A DNA stretch of 64,000 nt, from positions 186,001-250,000 of the forward strand of contig NZ_JACIDS010000003.1 of assembly GCF_014196455.1 (NCBI RefSeq), written 5' to 3'. The first letter of the stretch is position 1. Every line of letters starts with the position of its first letter. The position numbers and the translations under genes are program-made. The notes under the pieces are model-generated. The model was not told the origin of the DNA. It made no database searches and saw only the letters and a program-made list of their open reading frames with translations. Of this stretch, positions 26,195 through 33,984 are shown piece after piece. This DNA comes from Kaistia hirudinis. GTDB taxonomy: Bacteria > Pseudomonadota > Alphaproteobacteria > Rhizobiales > Kaistiaceae.

Positions 26195-26998
26195 TCAGCC
26201 GATGGAGGTGCCTTCGGCGCCGGTACGGAAGTCGAAGCTCGTGGAGAGCCCGCCATCCGCCATCAGATCGGCGCCGATGAACGCGCTCGACTGTCCCGAT
26301 AGCAGGAAGACCGCAGCCTGCGCGACCTCCGCCGGATCGAGGATATGGCCGGCCGGCTGGCGATTCGCTCGCGTCGCGAGGAACTTGGCGCTGTCGGCGG
26401 CGGATTCGAGATGCCGCTTGAAGAGGCCGGCCATCATGGGGCCGGGGCTCAGCACGTTGACGCGGATGCCCTGGCGCGCATGGTCCATCGCGATCGTCCG
26501 GGCGAGGCCCCGCACTGCCGCCTTGGACGACGAATAGGCCGCGAGCTGCTGTTCACCGAAAGAGCCGGAGACGGAGCCGATGGCGACGATCGGGCCGCCG
26601 CCATTGTCGATCATTCGCGGGAGCAGCGACTTGATCGCCAGGGCGGTGCCGACGACGTTCACCTCGAGCGTGCGCATGAGCATCTCGCTGCTCGTTTCGA
26701 GGATCGAGCCGACGTCGAGGATGGCGGCCGCCGTGACGAGGCCGATTGATTGCGAACCCGAGCGATCGATCAGCGCGTTGACCTCCTCCCAGGTTGCCGG
26801 GTCGGAGACGCTGCCGGTGACGTGGGCGTAGCGATTGTCCTGGCGCAGCTCTTCGAGCGCCGGGGCGCGGTCGACGCCGATGGTCTCGACGCCGCATGCG
26901 AGCAGGATCCGGCACAGCTCATGACCGAGGCCCGATGCGGCGCCCGTCACCACGACGGTGCGGGGCAGCGTGAGCGCGAAGGTCGGTGTCGTGGACAT
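26195..26998 (-). CDS. SDR family oxidoreductase
   Basis: A 267-residue SDR with VVTGAASGLGHELCRIL near residue 17, serine segment VAIGSVSGSFG and catalytic YSSSKAAV near 155; the C-terminus SAFIGADLMADGGLS is typical. The NNAG position reads TAAA instead. Fourth and last gene of the ABC-transporter operon (37 bases after the permease), so it probably oxidises the imported sugar or polyol. Confidence 0.92.
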   Translation of the reverse strand: MSTTPTFALTLPRTVVVTGAASGLGHELCRILLACGVETIGVDRAPALEELRQDNRYAHVTGSVSDPATWEEVNALIDRSGSQSIGLVTAAAILDVGSILETSSEMLMRTLEVNVVGTALAIKSLLPRMIDNGGGPIVAIGSVSGSFGEQQLAAYSSSKAAVRGLARTIAMDHARQGIRVNVLSPGPMMAGLFKRHLESAADSAKFLATRANRQPAGHILDPAEVAQAAVFLLSGQSSAFIGADLMADGGLSTSFDFRTGAEGTSIG

Positions 26999-27035
26999 GG
27001 AGGGTTCCTTCTCGATGGCTTGTCTGCGAGGCCGC

Positions 27036-28046
27036 TCAGTTCTGCGGCGCGTCGCCGGTGAGGCGCGTCACGATGAGGGCGAGCAGGATGATCGCGCCAT
27101 AGCAGGCGTCGATCCAGAACGCCGCGACCGAGGAGAGCGTCAGGACGTTCTGCAGCAGGCCGAGCAGCAGCACGCCGGTGAGCGCCCCGATCATGCGGCC
27201 CTGGCCGCCATTGAGGCTGATCCCGCCGATGACCGCCGCCGCGAAGACGTAGAAGATCATGTTCTGGCCCTGGCCGGCCATGACGGACGCGATCCGCCCC
27301 GTCAGGAGGAGTCCGGCCAGCGCGGCGAGCAGGCTGCCGACCACGAAGACGCCGATCGTGATCCGCTCGACTGGGATGCCGGCTACGCGCGCCGCCTCGG
27401 CATTGCCGCCGATCGCATAGATCGCGCGGCCGGTGCGGTGGTAGCGCATGAAGAGACCGAACAGCAGGAACAGGACGCCGGCGATCCAGATCGACGCCGG
27501 GACGCCCGCCCACTTGGCCGTGCCGAGATAGAGGAACGGCTCCGGCAGGTCGAACAGCGTCTGGCCATTGGTGATGCCCAGCGTCATGCCGCGCAGCAGG
27601 ATGAGCATCGCCAGCGTGGTGATGAAGGCGTTGAGGCGCAGCTTGACGACGAGGAGCCCGTTGATCAGGCCGACTACGAGGCCGGTCAGCAGCGCCACGC
27701 CGATGCCGGCATAGCCGTTGATGCCGATGCCCGAGCCGCCGATCGACGTGTCCGAGATCATCAGCCAGGCGGCGAGCATGGGCGCGAGGCCGACGGTCGA
27801 TTCGAGCGACAGGTCGAACTTGCCGCAGATGAGGATCAGCGACTGCGCGATGACCAGGATCGAGAGCTCGGACGATTGCTGGAGAACGTTGAGCAGGTTC
27901 TCCGGCAACAGGAAGGACGGGCTCACGAAGCTGCCGATGATCATCACCAGGCCGATGACCGGGATCAGAACGAGATCGCGCAGCTTCATCCGCGAAGCAA
28001 AGGACGAACGGCGCATGGGGGCGGTGTTCTGGGAGACGCTGGACAT
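27036..28046 (-). CDS. CUT2-type sugar ABC transporter permease (RbsC-like)
   Basis: A 336-residue integral membrane protein with about nine to ten hydrophobic segments. Family marks are ILVIAQSLILICGKFDLSLE near residue 50, GLINGLLVVKLRLNAFITTL near 125 and the C-terminal GGISLNGGQGRMIGALTGVL. Forms the membrane channel with the ATPase encoded immediately upstream (two-base gap). Ribose, xylose, erythritol or inositol-type substrates are usual; the particular one cannot be told. Confidence 0.94.
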   Translation of the reverse strand: MSSVSQNTAPMRRSSFASRMKLRDLVLIPVIGLVMIIGSFVSPSFLLPENLLNVLQQSSELSILVIAQSLILICGKFDLSLESTVGLAPMLAAWLMISDTSIGGSGIGINGYAGIGVALLTGLVVGLINGLLVVKLRLNAFITTLAMLILLRGMTLGITNGQTLFDLPEPFLYLGTAKWAGVPASIWIAGVLFLLFGLFMRYHRTGRAIYAIGGNAEAARVAGIPVERITIGVFVVGSLLAALAGLLLTGRIASVMAGQGQNMIFYVFAAAVIGGISLNGGQGRMIGALTGVLLLGLLQNVLTLSSVAAFWIDACYGAIILLALIVTRLTGDAPQN

Positions 28047-28048
28047 GT

Positions 28049-29551
28049 TCAGTACAATCCCTCAATGGCCGCGACCATGTCGTGTTCCTTCCAGTCTCTT
28101 GCGAAGCTTCGTGTGATGCGACCGCGGAAGATGACGGCGACGCGGTCGCAGATCGACAATTCGTCGAGATCGTCAGAGACGAGCAGGACCGCCATGCCGC
28201 GCGCCTTCGCAGCGTCTATGATGCCGTAGAGCGCTTCCTTGGAGGCGACGTCGACGCCTTGCGTCGGTGCGTCGAGCACCAGGACGCGCGGGCTCGAGGC
28301 GAGTGCCCGTCCGACCATCGCCTTCTGCTGGTTGCCGCCCGAAAGCTCGCTGATCCGCTGCTCTCCCGAGGTCGCGACGATGCCGAGGGTGCGTATCTGG
28401 TCGTTGACCGTAGCGGCCTGCTTCGCCGACGAGATCAGCCCGAGCCGGCCGAGCCGCTCCAGGATCGTCGTCACAAGGTTCTCGCCGACGGACATTTGCG
28501 GAAACAGGCCGCGGACATGGCGATCCCGCGCGACATAGCCGACGCCGGCCGCACGCATCGCGGCAACGCTGCCGAGCGGGGCCGGCTGGCCGAAGATCGA
28601 GATCGTTCCGGCTTTCGGGACCGCGAGGCCGGCAACCGCTTCGGCGATGCGGTCCTTGCCCGAACCGGCGAGGCCGGCAAGCCCGACACATTCGCCGGCC
28701 GCAACCGAGAGGTTGAACCCCTCGATGTCGTCGCCGAGGGCGAGGTCGCGGATCTCCAGGCCTGTCTTCACGGGCGCGTCGGATACGGGACGGGACTGGC
28801 GACGGCCGGTCGCGACGCCGGGCCCGACCATCGCGGCGACGAGCGCGTCACGCGGCAGCTCGTCCAGCGGCGCATCGGCGACCACATCGCCGTCGCGCAT
28901 CACCGTGACGGTGCGGCAGATCTCGTAGATCTCTTCGAGATGATGGGAGATGTAGAGGAAGGTGACGCCGGCATCCTGCAGGGCGCGGATGCGATCGAAC
29001 AGGCGGTTGACTTCCTTGCGCTCGAGCTCGGCGGTCGGTTCGTCAAGGATGATGAACCGGCTGCCCTGGAGCAGGGCACGCGCGATCTCGACGATCTGGC
29101 GCTGCTCGACGGTCAGCCGCCAGGCTTCGAGATCGGGTGAAACATCGAGCTCCCAATCCGCCAGCGCCGCCATGGCGCGGTCGCGAACGCTGCGCCAGCT
29201 GACCAGGCCGGCCCGTGCGGGCTGGTTGTTGAGCAGCAGGTTTTCCGCGACGGTCAGATGGGGGATCACCATCCAGCGCTGATACACGCAAGCGACGCGC
29301 TCGCGCCAGGCGCGGCGATCGCCCTGCGCCGGCGCAGGCTGGCCGGCGAGGCGAATCTCGCCCGCGTTCGGACTGTGAATTCCGGTCAGCAGACTGACCA
29401 GGGTCGACTTGCCGGCGCCGTTGCGGCCGACGATGGCGCGCGCATCCCCCACGGGGATGGCGATATCGACGCCGTGCAGCACCTCGATCGGTCCGAAGCG
29501 CTTCACGACGCCGTGGGCCTCGGCGGCAAAACCGGGGGCGATGGCTGTCAT
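28049..29551 (-). CDS. CUT2-type sugar ABC transporter ATP-binding protein (RbsA/MglA-like)
   Basis: A 500-residue tandem ATPase. The first nucleotide-binding domain has Walker A VGRNGAGKSTLVSLLTG near residue 42 and Walker B SRFIILDEPTAEL near 167. The second has a degenerate Walker A (GLAGSGKDRIAEA, near 295) and the signature LSGGNQQKAMVGRAL near 405 with VLVLDAPTQGVD. This asymmetry is normal for CUT2 systems. Sits between the binding-protein gene and the permease. Confidence 0.95.
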   Translation of the reverse strand: MTAIAPGFAAEAHGVVKRFGPIEVLHGVDIAIPVGDARAIVGRNGAGKSTLVSLLTGIHSPNAGEIRLAGQPAPAQGDRRAWRERVACVYQRWMVIPHLTVAENLLLNNQPARAGLVSWRSVRDRAMAALADWELDVSPDLEAWRLTVEQRQIVEIARALLQGSRFIILDEPTAELERKEVNRLFDRIRALQDAGVTFLYISHHLEEIYEICRTVTVMRDGDVVADAPLDELPRDALVAAMVGPGVATGRRQSRPVSDAPVKTGLEIRDLALGDDIEGFNLSVAAGECVGLAGLAGSGKDRIAEAVAGLAVPKAGTISIFGQPAPLGSVAAMRAAGVGYVARDRHVRGLFPQMSVGENLVTTILERLGRLGLISSAKQAATVNDQIRTLGIVATSGEQRISELSGGNQQKAMVGRALASSPRVLVLDAPTQGVDVASKEALYGIIDAAKARGMAVLLVSDDLDELSICDRVAVIFRGRITRSFARDWKEHDMVAAIEGLY

Positions 29552-29582
29552 GGCGATACCTGGCTATTCGGGTCGGTGGTTA

Positions 29583-29603
29583 GGAGGGGCCGTCGGCCCC
29601 TCC
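29583..29603 (-). other. Intercistronic stem-loop after the binding-protein gene
   Basis: A perfect stem GGAGGGGCC/GGCCCCTCC separates the binding-protein stop and the ATPase start, with no T tract. In ABC operons such hairpins protect the upstream mRNA segment, giving excess binding protein; that role is inferred. Confidence 0.6.
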
Positions 29604-29612
29604 GCGCCGGGC

Positions 29613-30641
29613 CTATTTCGCGGCCTGGTTGCCCCAGAGGTTCGGATCGCTGGCATTGTCCTTGGTCACGACCGTCGCCGGCAGATAGTCCATCAGGTTG
29701 TCGCCGACCGTCACGATCTCGCTACCATGGTCCGTCGGGCCGGCCGAGAAGGTCTTGCCCTCCAGCGCGGCCTTGGCATAGGCGGTGCCGTAACGGGCGT
29801 AGAGGTCGAGCGGCTGCGCGACGGCCACGTCGAGCAGGCCATCGCGAATCTGCTCGAGCGCGTAGGGCGTTCCATCGACCGTGGCGAGGAAGATGTGGTT
29901 CGGCTCGCCGACCTTGGTCAGCTTGCCGGATGACTTCAGGACATTGAGCACGCCGGCGAGCATCACAGAGTCGCTCTGCATGTAGATCGCGGCGAGGTCG
30001 GGGGTCGTCGTGACGACGGTCTGCGCGGCGGATGTGGCCCGGTCGGCCTTCCAGTTCGTCGGCTTCTCGATGATCTCGACCGCGGGGAATTTGGCCTTCA
30101 TGCATTCGTTGAAGCCGGTCGTGCGGTCGCGCCCATTGGTCGTCGCTTGGTCGCCCATCAGCGACAGCACCTTGCCCTTGCCGCCGATGGCCGCGCCGAC
30201 GGCCTCGCAGGCCTTCGCGCCGATGCCCTTGTTGTCGGCCCGGACGATCATCGCCGCCTTGCCCTTGGCGGGCGCGATGTCGATGAGCACGGCCGGTACC
30301 TTCTTCTCCTCGGCGAGCGCGAGGACGGGCGCGATGGCCTGGCTGTCGGTGGGGTTGATGATGAGGACGTTGGCGCCGGCGGAAATGAGGTTGCGCACGT
30401 CGGAGGCTTGCTTGGCGGCATCGCCATTGGCGTTGGTCGCCGGAAGCGTCTCCATACCGGCTGCCTTGGCCGCGGCCAGTGTCTGGTTGGCCATGATCGC
30501 CTGGAAGGGATCGGTCAGGAAGGGCGCGGAATAGCCGAGCTTCGGCGCATCGGCGGCGAGGGCGCCGCCCGAGGCGAGCATGGTAGCCGCGCAGGCAGCC
30601 ATGGCGATATGACGGGCCGAGATGCCCGAGAGCTTCTTCAT
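29613..30641 (-). CDS. Periplasmic sugar-binding protein of CUT2 ABC transporter (RbsB-like)
   Basis: A 342-residue protein with a signal peptide (MKKLSG... through ASGGALAADA, cleavage near residue 29) and a peripla_BP_4 fold: LGYSAPFLTDPFQAIMANQT, LISAGANVLIINPTDSQAI near 90, VPAVLIDIAPAKG and GQ-like C-terminal segments. First gene of the operon binding protein - ATPase - permease - SDR. A CTCA-N3-TGAG site lies 87 bases before the start. Ligand unknown. Confidence 0.94.
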   Translation of the reverse strand: MKKLSGISARHIAMAACAATMLASGGALAADAPKLGYSAPFLTDPFQAIMANQTLAAAKAAGMETLPATNANGDAAKQASDVRNLISAGANVLIINPTDSQAIAPVLALAEEKKVPAVLIDIAPAKGKAAMIVRADNKGIGAKACEAVGAAIGGKGKVLSLMGDQATTNGRDRTTGFNECMKAKFPAVEIIEKPTNWKADRATSAAQTVVTTTPDLAAIYMQSDSVMLAGVLNVLKSSGKLTKVGEPNHIFLATVDGTPYALEQIRDGLLDVAVAQPLDLYARYGTAYAKAALEGKTFSAGPTDHGSEIVTVGDNLMDYLPATVVTKDNASDPNLWGNQAAK

Positions 30642-30727
30642 GATGTTCCTCCCTTACCGGCGTCTTTCCTCATGCGCCGATGGGCAGAGTTTTTCGGTCC
30701 TGCGCCCCTCATTCAACGCGCATGATG

Positions 30728-30738
30728 CTCAATATGAG
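30728..30738. promoter_or_regulatory. Candidate operator CTCAATATGAG (site 5)
   Basis: Exact match to CTCA-N3-TGAG, in front of the ABC-transporter operon. The central ATA and following A are shared with the site at 17672. Confidence 0.45.
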
Positions 30739-30774
30739 ACTTTGCGCCTCGCCGGGCGCTCTGAATGGCTGTCC

Positions 30775-30808
30775 CGAAGAAAGGCCCGCCGCCTGACGAA
30801 GCGGCGGG
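30775..30808 (-). terminator. Rho-independent terminator of the epimerase-SDR unit
   Basis: On the minus strand an 8-bp stem CCCGCCGC/GCGGCGGG (30801-30808 with 30785-30792) is followed by CCTTTCTTC. It lies 26 bases after the SDR stop, separating that unit from the ABC operon. Confidence 0.8.
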
Positions 30809-30833
30809 TCCATCAGCGGTTGTGGCCGCTGGT

Positions 30834-31634
30834 TCAGATGATGCTGCGGATCGAGCCGCCGTCCACGCCCCAGACGGCTGCCGTGACGAAGGATGCCCGA
30901 TCGGAGGCGAGGAAGACGACGACATTCGCCACCTCCTCCGGCTCGCCGAGGCGTGCGAGCGGCAGTTGCCGAAGGCTCATCTCATGCTCCACCGCCTCCT
31001 TGGGCGGCATCTTGTGGAACTTGCCCATCGTCTCCGCGAAGCCGCCCGGCTTCGACCAGAAGGGCGTCCAGATCGGTCCTGGCGCGACCGCGTTGACGCG
31101 GATCTTGGGCGCCTCGGCCCGGGCCAGACCCTTGGTGAGTGCGAGAACCGCCGCCTTCGACGCGCTGTAGTCGACGGGAACCGGTTCGGGCTGGCGCGCG
31201 AGGTCGGACGCATTGTTGATGATCGCCCCGCCGCGCTCGCGCATCGCCGGCAGCAGCAGGCGGGTGGCGCGGACATAGCTCATGAAATTGAGCTGGAGCG
31301 TCTTGTCCCAGTCCTCGTCGGTCAGCTCGTCGAAGGTACGAACGGCGCCCGATCCGACATTGTTGACCAGTACGTCCGGCGCGCCGCCGAAGGGCTTGAG
31401 CGCGGCGGTGATCGCCGTCCTGACACCCGCATCGGTGCTGAGGTCGCCAAGCCCGATGCTCGCCTCGCTGCCGAGGCTCCGGATCTCTCCGGCGACACCC
31501 TCGCAGGCGTCGCCGTCGCGATCGACCAACGCCACGCGGGCGCCCTCACGCGCAAAGGCAAGCGCCGTCGCGCGCCCGATCCCCATCGCCGAGCCGGTGA
31601 TGACGACCGTCTTGCCGGCCAGTCCTGTTTCCAT
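30834..31634 (-). CDS. SDR family oxidoreductase
   Basis: A 266-residue classical SDR: VVITGSAMGIGRATALAFA near residue 9, a VNNVGSGA equivalent of NNAG, Asn-Asn-Ala serine segment IINNASDLA and catalytic YSASKAAV near 157. The C-terminal SFVTAAVWGVDGGSIRSII is usual. GAGGGAGGACAAG before the ATG at 31634 fixes the start; the ORF is open much further upstream into the epimerase gene in another frame. Second gene after the TIM-barrel protein (25-base gap). Confidence 0.92.
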   Translation of the reverse strand: METGLAGKTVVITGSAMGIGRATALAFAREGARVALVDRDGDACEGVAGEIRSLGSEASIGLGDLSTDAGVRTAITAALKPFGGAPDVLVNNVGSGAVRTFDELTDEDWDKTLQLNFMSYVRATRLLLPAMRERGGAIINNASDLARQPEPVPVDYSASKAAVLALTKGLARAEAPKIRVNAVAPGPIWTPFWSKPGGFAETMGKFHKMPPKEAVEHEMSLRQLPLARLGEPEEVANVVVFLASDRASFVTAAVWGVDGGSIRSII

Positions 31635-31659
31635 CTTGTCCTCCCTCGTTGAATTGTCT

Positions 31660-32520
31660 TTAGGCAGCCGGCTCGAACATCGCCATGGTCGTATCGAACG
31701 ACCGCTTGGCCTGCTCGCGCAGTGGCAGCAGGCGATGCTCGCGCCCGAGCAGCTCGACCGACCAGAAATCGTCGAAGCCGGTGGCCTGGATCGCCTTGAT
31801 GAAGCCGCGCACGTCGAAGGAACCCTCGCCGCACAGGACCCGTTCGTTGATCGTGTCCTCCCAGAGGCCGCCCGGCACGATCTCCGCCCTGGCATCGTTC
31901 AGCTCGACCGACTTCAGATAGCCCACCGGCAGAGCGGCGACTTCGCCGAAGTCGATGCCGCCGCGCTCCATATGCCAGATGTCGATGCACAAGCCGCCAT
32001 TGGCGCGTCCTGCGCCTTCCACGACGGCCCGCGCCGTCTTCAGGTCGCGTATATTGGTGAAGGGCAGGACCTCGATCGCCACATTGGTGCCGATCGCGGC
32101 GGCCGCGTCGCAGACATCCGCGAACGCCGCGGCATAGTGCGCAATGTCGATGGTCTCCGACCACATCTGTGGTGCGATCTTCACGTCGCGCGCGCCGAGG
32201 ACCGCGGCCGCCTCGAGCAGATCGCCGCGGACCTTGTCGGATGCGCGTTTCTTCTCGCCAGCCTCGAACCAGTCGCCCAGGAACTCGACTTCCACATGGG
32301 GCAGGCCGTTGTCGTCGAGGATCTGGCGGATGCCGTCGAGGCCCATCAGGGCCTTGTTGGCCTCAATGTCCTGATAGACGAGGCCCAGCCCCTTATATCC
32401 GGCCTCCGCCGCGGCCTCGGCGCGTTCGCGCAGCGAGAACGGACTGACTTCCGTGGGGCCCATGGGAATGCGGTCGCCGGCGATCGTCCAATAGGCCGCC
32501 AGCAATTCGATCTTGTTCAA
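31660..32520 (-). CDS. Sugar phosphate isomerase/epimerase family TIM-barrel protein
   Basis: A 286-residue AP_endonuc_2 (xylose-isomerase-like) barrel. Metal-ligand regions VEVEFLGDWFEAG near residue 85, NVAIEVLPFTNI near 145 and GLCIDIWHMERGGID near 175 are visible, and SVELLG near 255. I set the start at a TTG (32520), because GGGAGGAG lies seven bases upstream. The ATG at 32547 precedes that ribosome site and would add nine unrelated residues. Likely isomerises a sugar or polyol-derived keto compound imported by the neighbouring transporter. Confidence 0.88.
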   Translation of the reverse strand: MNKIELLAAYWTIAGDRIPMGPTEVSPFSLRERAEAAAEAGYKGLGLVYQDIEANKALMGLDGIRQILDDNGLPHVEVEFLGDWFEAGEKKRASDKVRGDLLEAAAVLGARDVKIAPQMWSETIDIAHYAAAFADVCDAAAAIGTNVAIEVLPFTNIRDLKTARAVVEGAGRANGGLCIDIWHMERGGIDFGEVAALPVGYLKSVELNDARAEIVPGGLWEDTINERVLCGEGSFDVRGFIKAIQATGFDDFWSVELLGREHRLLPLREQAKRSFDTTMAMFEPAA

Positions 32521-32696
32521 TGCCTGTCTCCTCCCGACGTCTGCCATCCGAAAGCACTGTGTCTGGATGGTGCGGCAGCCGGCACCCCTCGACGATGCGG
32601 CTCCGCCACCCGAGTGTCCGGGTGCGATGGCTCGCAGGCAATCGGTAGAATTTTCAGGATGGACATTTCTCCCGTCGCGATTGCCGGCGAAGAATT

Positions 32697-32707
32697 CTCA
32701 TTCTGGT
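32697..32707. promoter_or_regulatory. Possible degenerate operator (site 6)
   Basis: CTCATTCTGGT preceded by TT. The left half matches the recurring motif, the right half departs from TGAG at two bases. Lies between the divergent epimerase and PRISE genes. Confidence 0.25.
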
Positions 32708-32816
32708 CAAGCCGCGGCCTCGCCGGGCCGTCCGCCTCGCCTATGCTGCATTCGCAGCCGGGGCGTCGCAGTCGATAACCTGTGCTTCTCATGCGAACGG
32801 CGGGATGGAGGAAGAC

Positions 32817-33884
32817 ATGCAGGGACGAGCACTTGTCGTCGGTGCCAGCGGGATCACGGGCGGCCACACGGCGCGCGAGCTGATTCGCGGCGGCTGGCAG
32901 GTCTATGGCCTGTCCCGGAGCGCGGCGGACATGGGCGATGGCGTCATCCCCGTAGGGGCGAACCTTCTGGACGCCACCAGCGTCGAAGCTGCGCTGGAGA
33001 CGATCGCGCCGACCCATGTCTTCTTCACGACATGGACGCGCCGTGCCACGGAGGCGGAGAACATCGCCGCGAACAGCGCGATGGTGCGCCACGTGCTCGA
33101 TGCGCTGGCGCCCAAGCGCAGCGTTCGCCACGTCGATCTCGTAACCGGCCTGAAGCACTATCTCGGGCCGTTCGACGCCTATGTGAGTTCAGGTCTCAAG
33201 CCGGAGACGCCGCTGCGCGAGGAGCAGCCGCGCCTCGATCTCCCCAATTTCTACTATGCCCAGGAGGACGCCGTGTTCGCCGCAGCCGCGCGTGACGGCT
33301 TCACCTGGACGATCCAGCGCCCCCATACGGTCATCGGCAAGGCGGTCGGCAATGCGATGAACATGGGAACGACGCTCGCGGTCTATGCCTCGATCTGCAG
33401 GGAGACAGGCCGGCCGTTCCGCTGGCCCGGATCGCGGGCGCAATGGGAGGGGCTGAGCGACGTCACCGACGCCCGCGTCCTCGCCAAACATCTGGTCTGG
33501 GCCACCGGTTCGATCGCGGCGCAGAACGAGGCCTTCAACGTCGTCAATGGCGACTATTTCCGCTGGAGCTGGCTCTGGCCGCGCCTCGCCGCTTGGTTCG
33601 GCGTCGAGTGGGCGGGCTTCGACGGCGAAATCCATCCGCTCGAGGCGGAACTCGCCGACGGCGCGGAGATCTGGGAGCGAATCGCGGCGCGCCACAAGCT
33701 CAAGGAATTCCGCTTCGACCGTCTCGCCTCGCCCTGGCACACGGATCTCGACCTCTCCCGCCCGCTCGAGGTCATGACCGACATGAGCAAGAGCCGGCGC
33801 GCGGGGTTCACGGTCTTCCAGACGACCGAGCTCTCGTTCACCGACCTTTTCGCGCAACTGCGCAGCGACGGCCTGATCCCCTAG
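32817..33884 (+). CDS. PRISE-type (progesterone 5-beta-reductase/iridoid synthase-like) SDR
   Basis: A 355-residue atypical extended SDR. It shows LVVGASGITGGHTARELIRGG at the N-terminus, FFTTWTRRATEAENIAANSA near 75, a LVTGLKHYLGPFDAY segment containing the family Lys near 115 and the catalytic Tyr in NFYYAQEDAVF near 150, then WTIQRPHTVIGKAVGNAMN. Members reduce the C=C of enones with NADPH. GGAGGA places the start at ATG 32817, four codons inside the longest ORF. Its substrate here is probably an enone from the catabolic island. Confidence 0.9.
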   Translation: MQGRALVVGASGITGGHTARELIRGGWQVYGLSRSAADMGDGVIPVGANLLDATSVEAALETIAPTHVFFTTWTRRATEAENIAANSAMVRHVLDALAPKRSVRHVDLVTGLKHYLGPFDAYVSSGLKPETPLREEQPRLDLPNFYYAQEDAVFAAAARDGFTWTIQRPHTVIGKAVGNAMNMGTTLAVYASICRETGRPFRWPGSRAQWEGLSDVTDARVLAKHLVWATGSIAAQNEAFNVVNGDYFRWSWLWPRLAAWFGVEWAGFDGEIHPLEAELADGAEIWERIAARHKLKEFRFDRLASPWHTDLDLSRPLEVMTDMSKSRRAGFTVFQTTELSFTDLFAQLRSDGLIP

Positions 33885-33950
33885 GCGCCTCGTGCTACCG
33901 AAGCCGGGTGTGCGCAGACCGCCGCGGCCGTCGCGCATCCGGAAGATCCC

Positions 33951-33974
33951 GATCGCGGCCGGGTATCCGCGATC
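33951..33974. terminator. Hairpin between convergent PRISE and catalase genes
   Basis: A perfect 8-bp stem GATCGCGG/CCGCGATC with an 8-base loop, 11 bases before the catalase stop on the opposite strand. No T tract, so termination is likely but not certain. Confidence 0.45.
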
Positions 33975-33984
33975 AGGGAACGTC

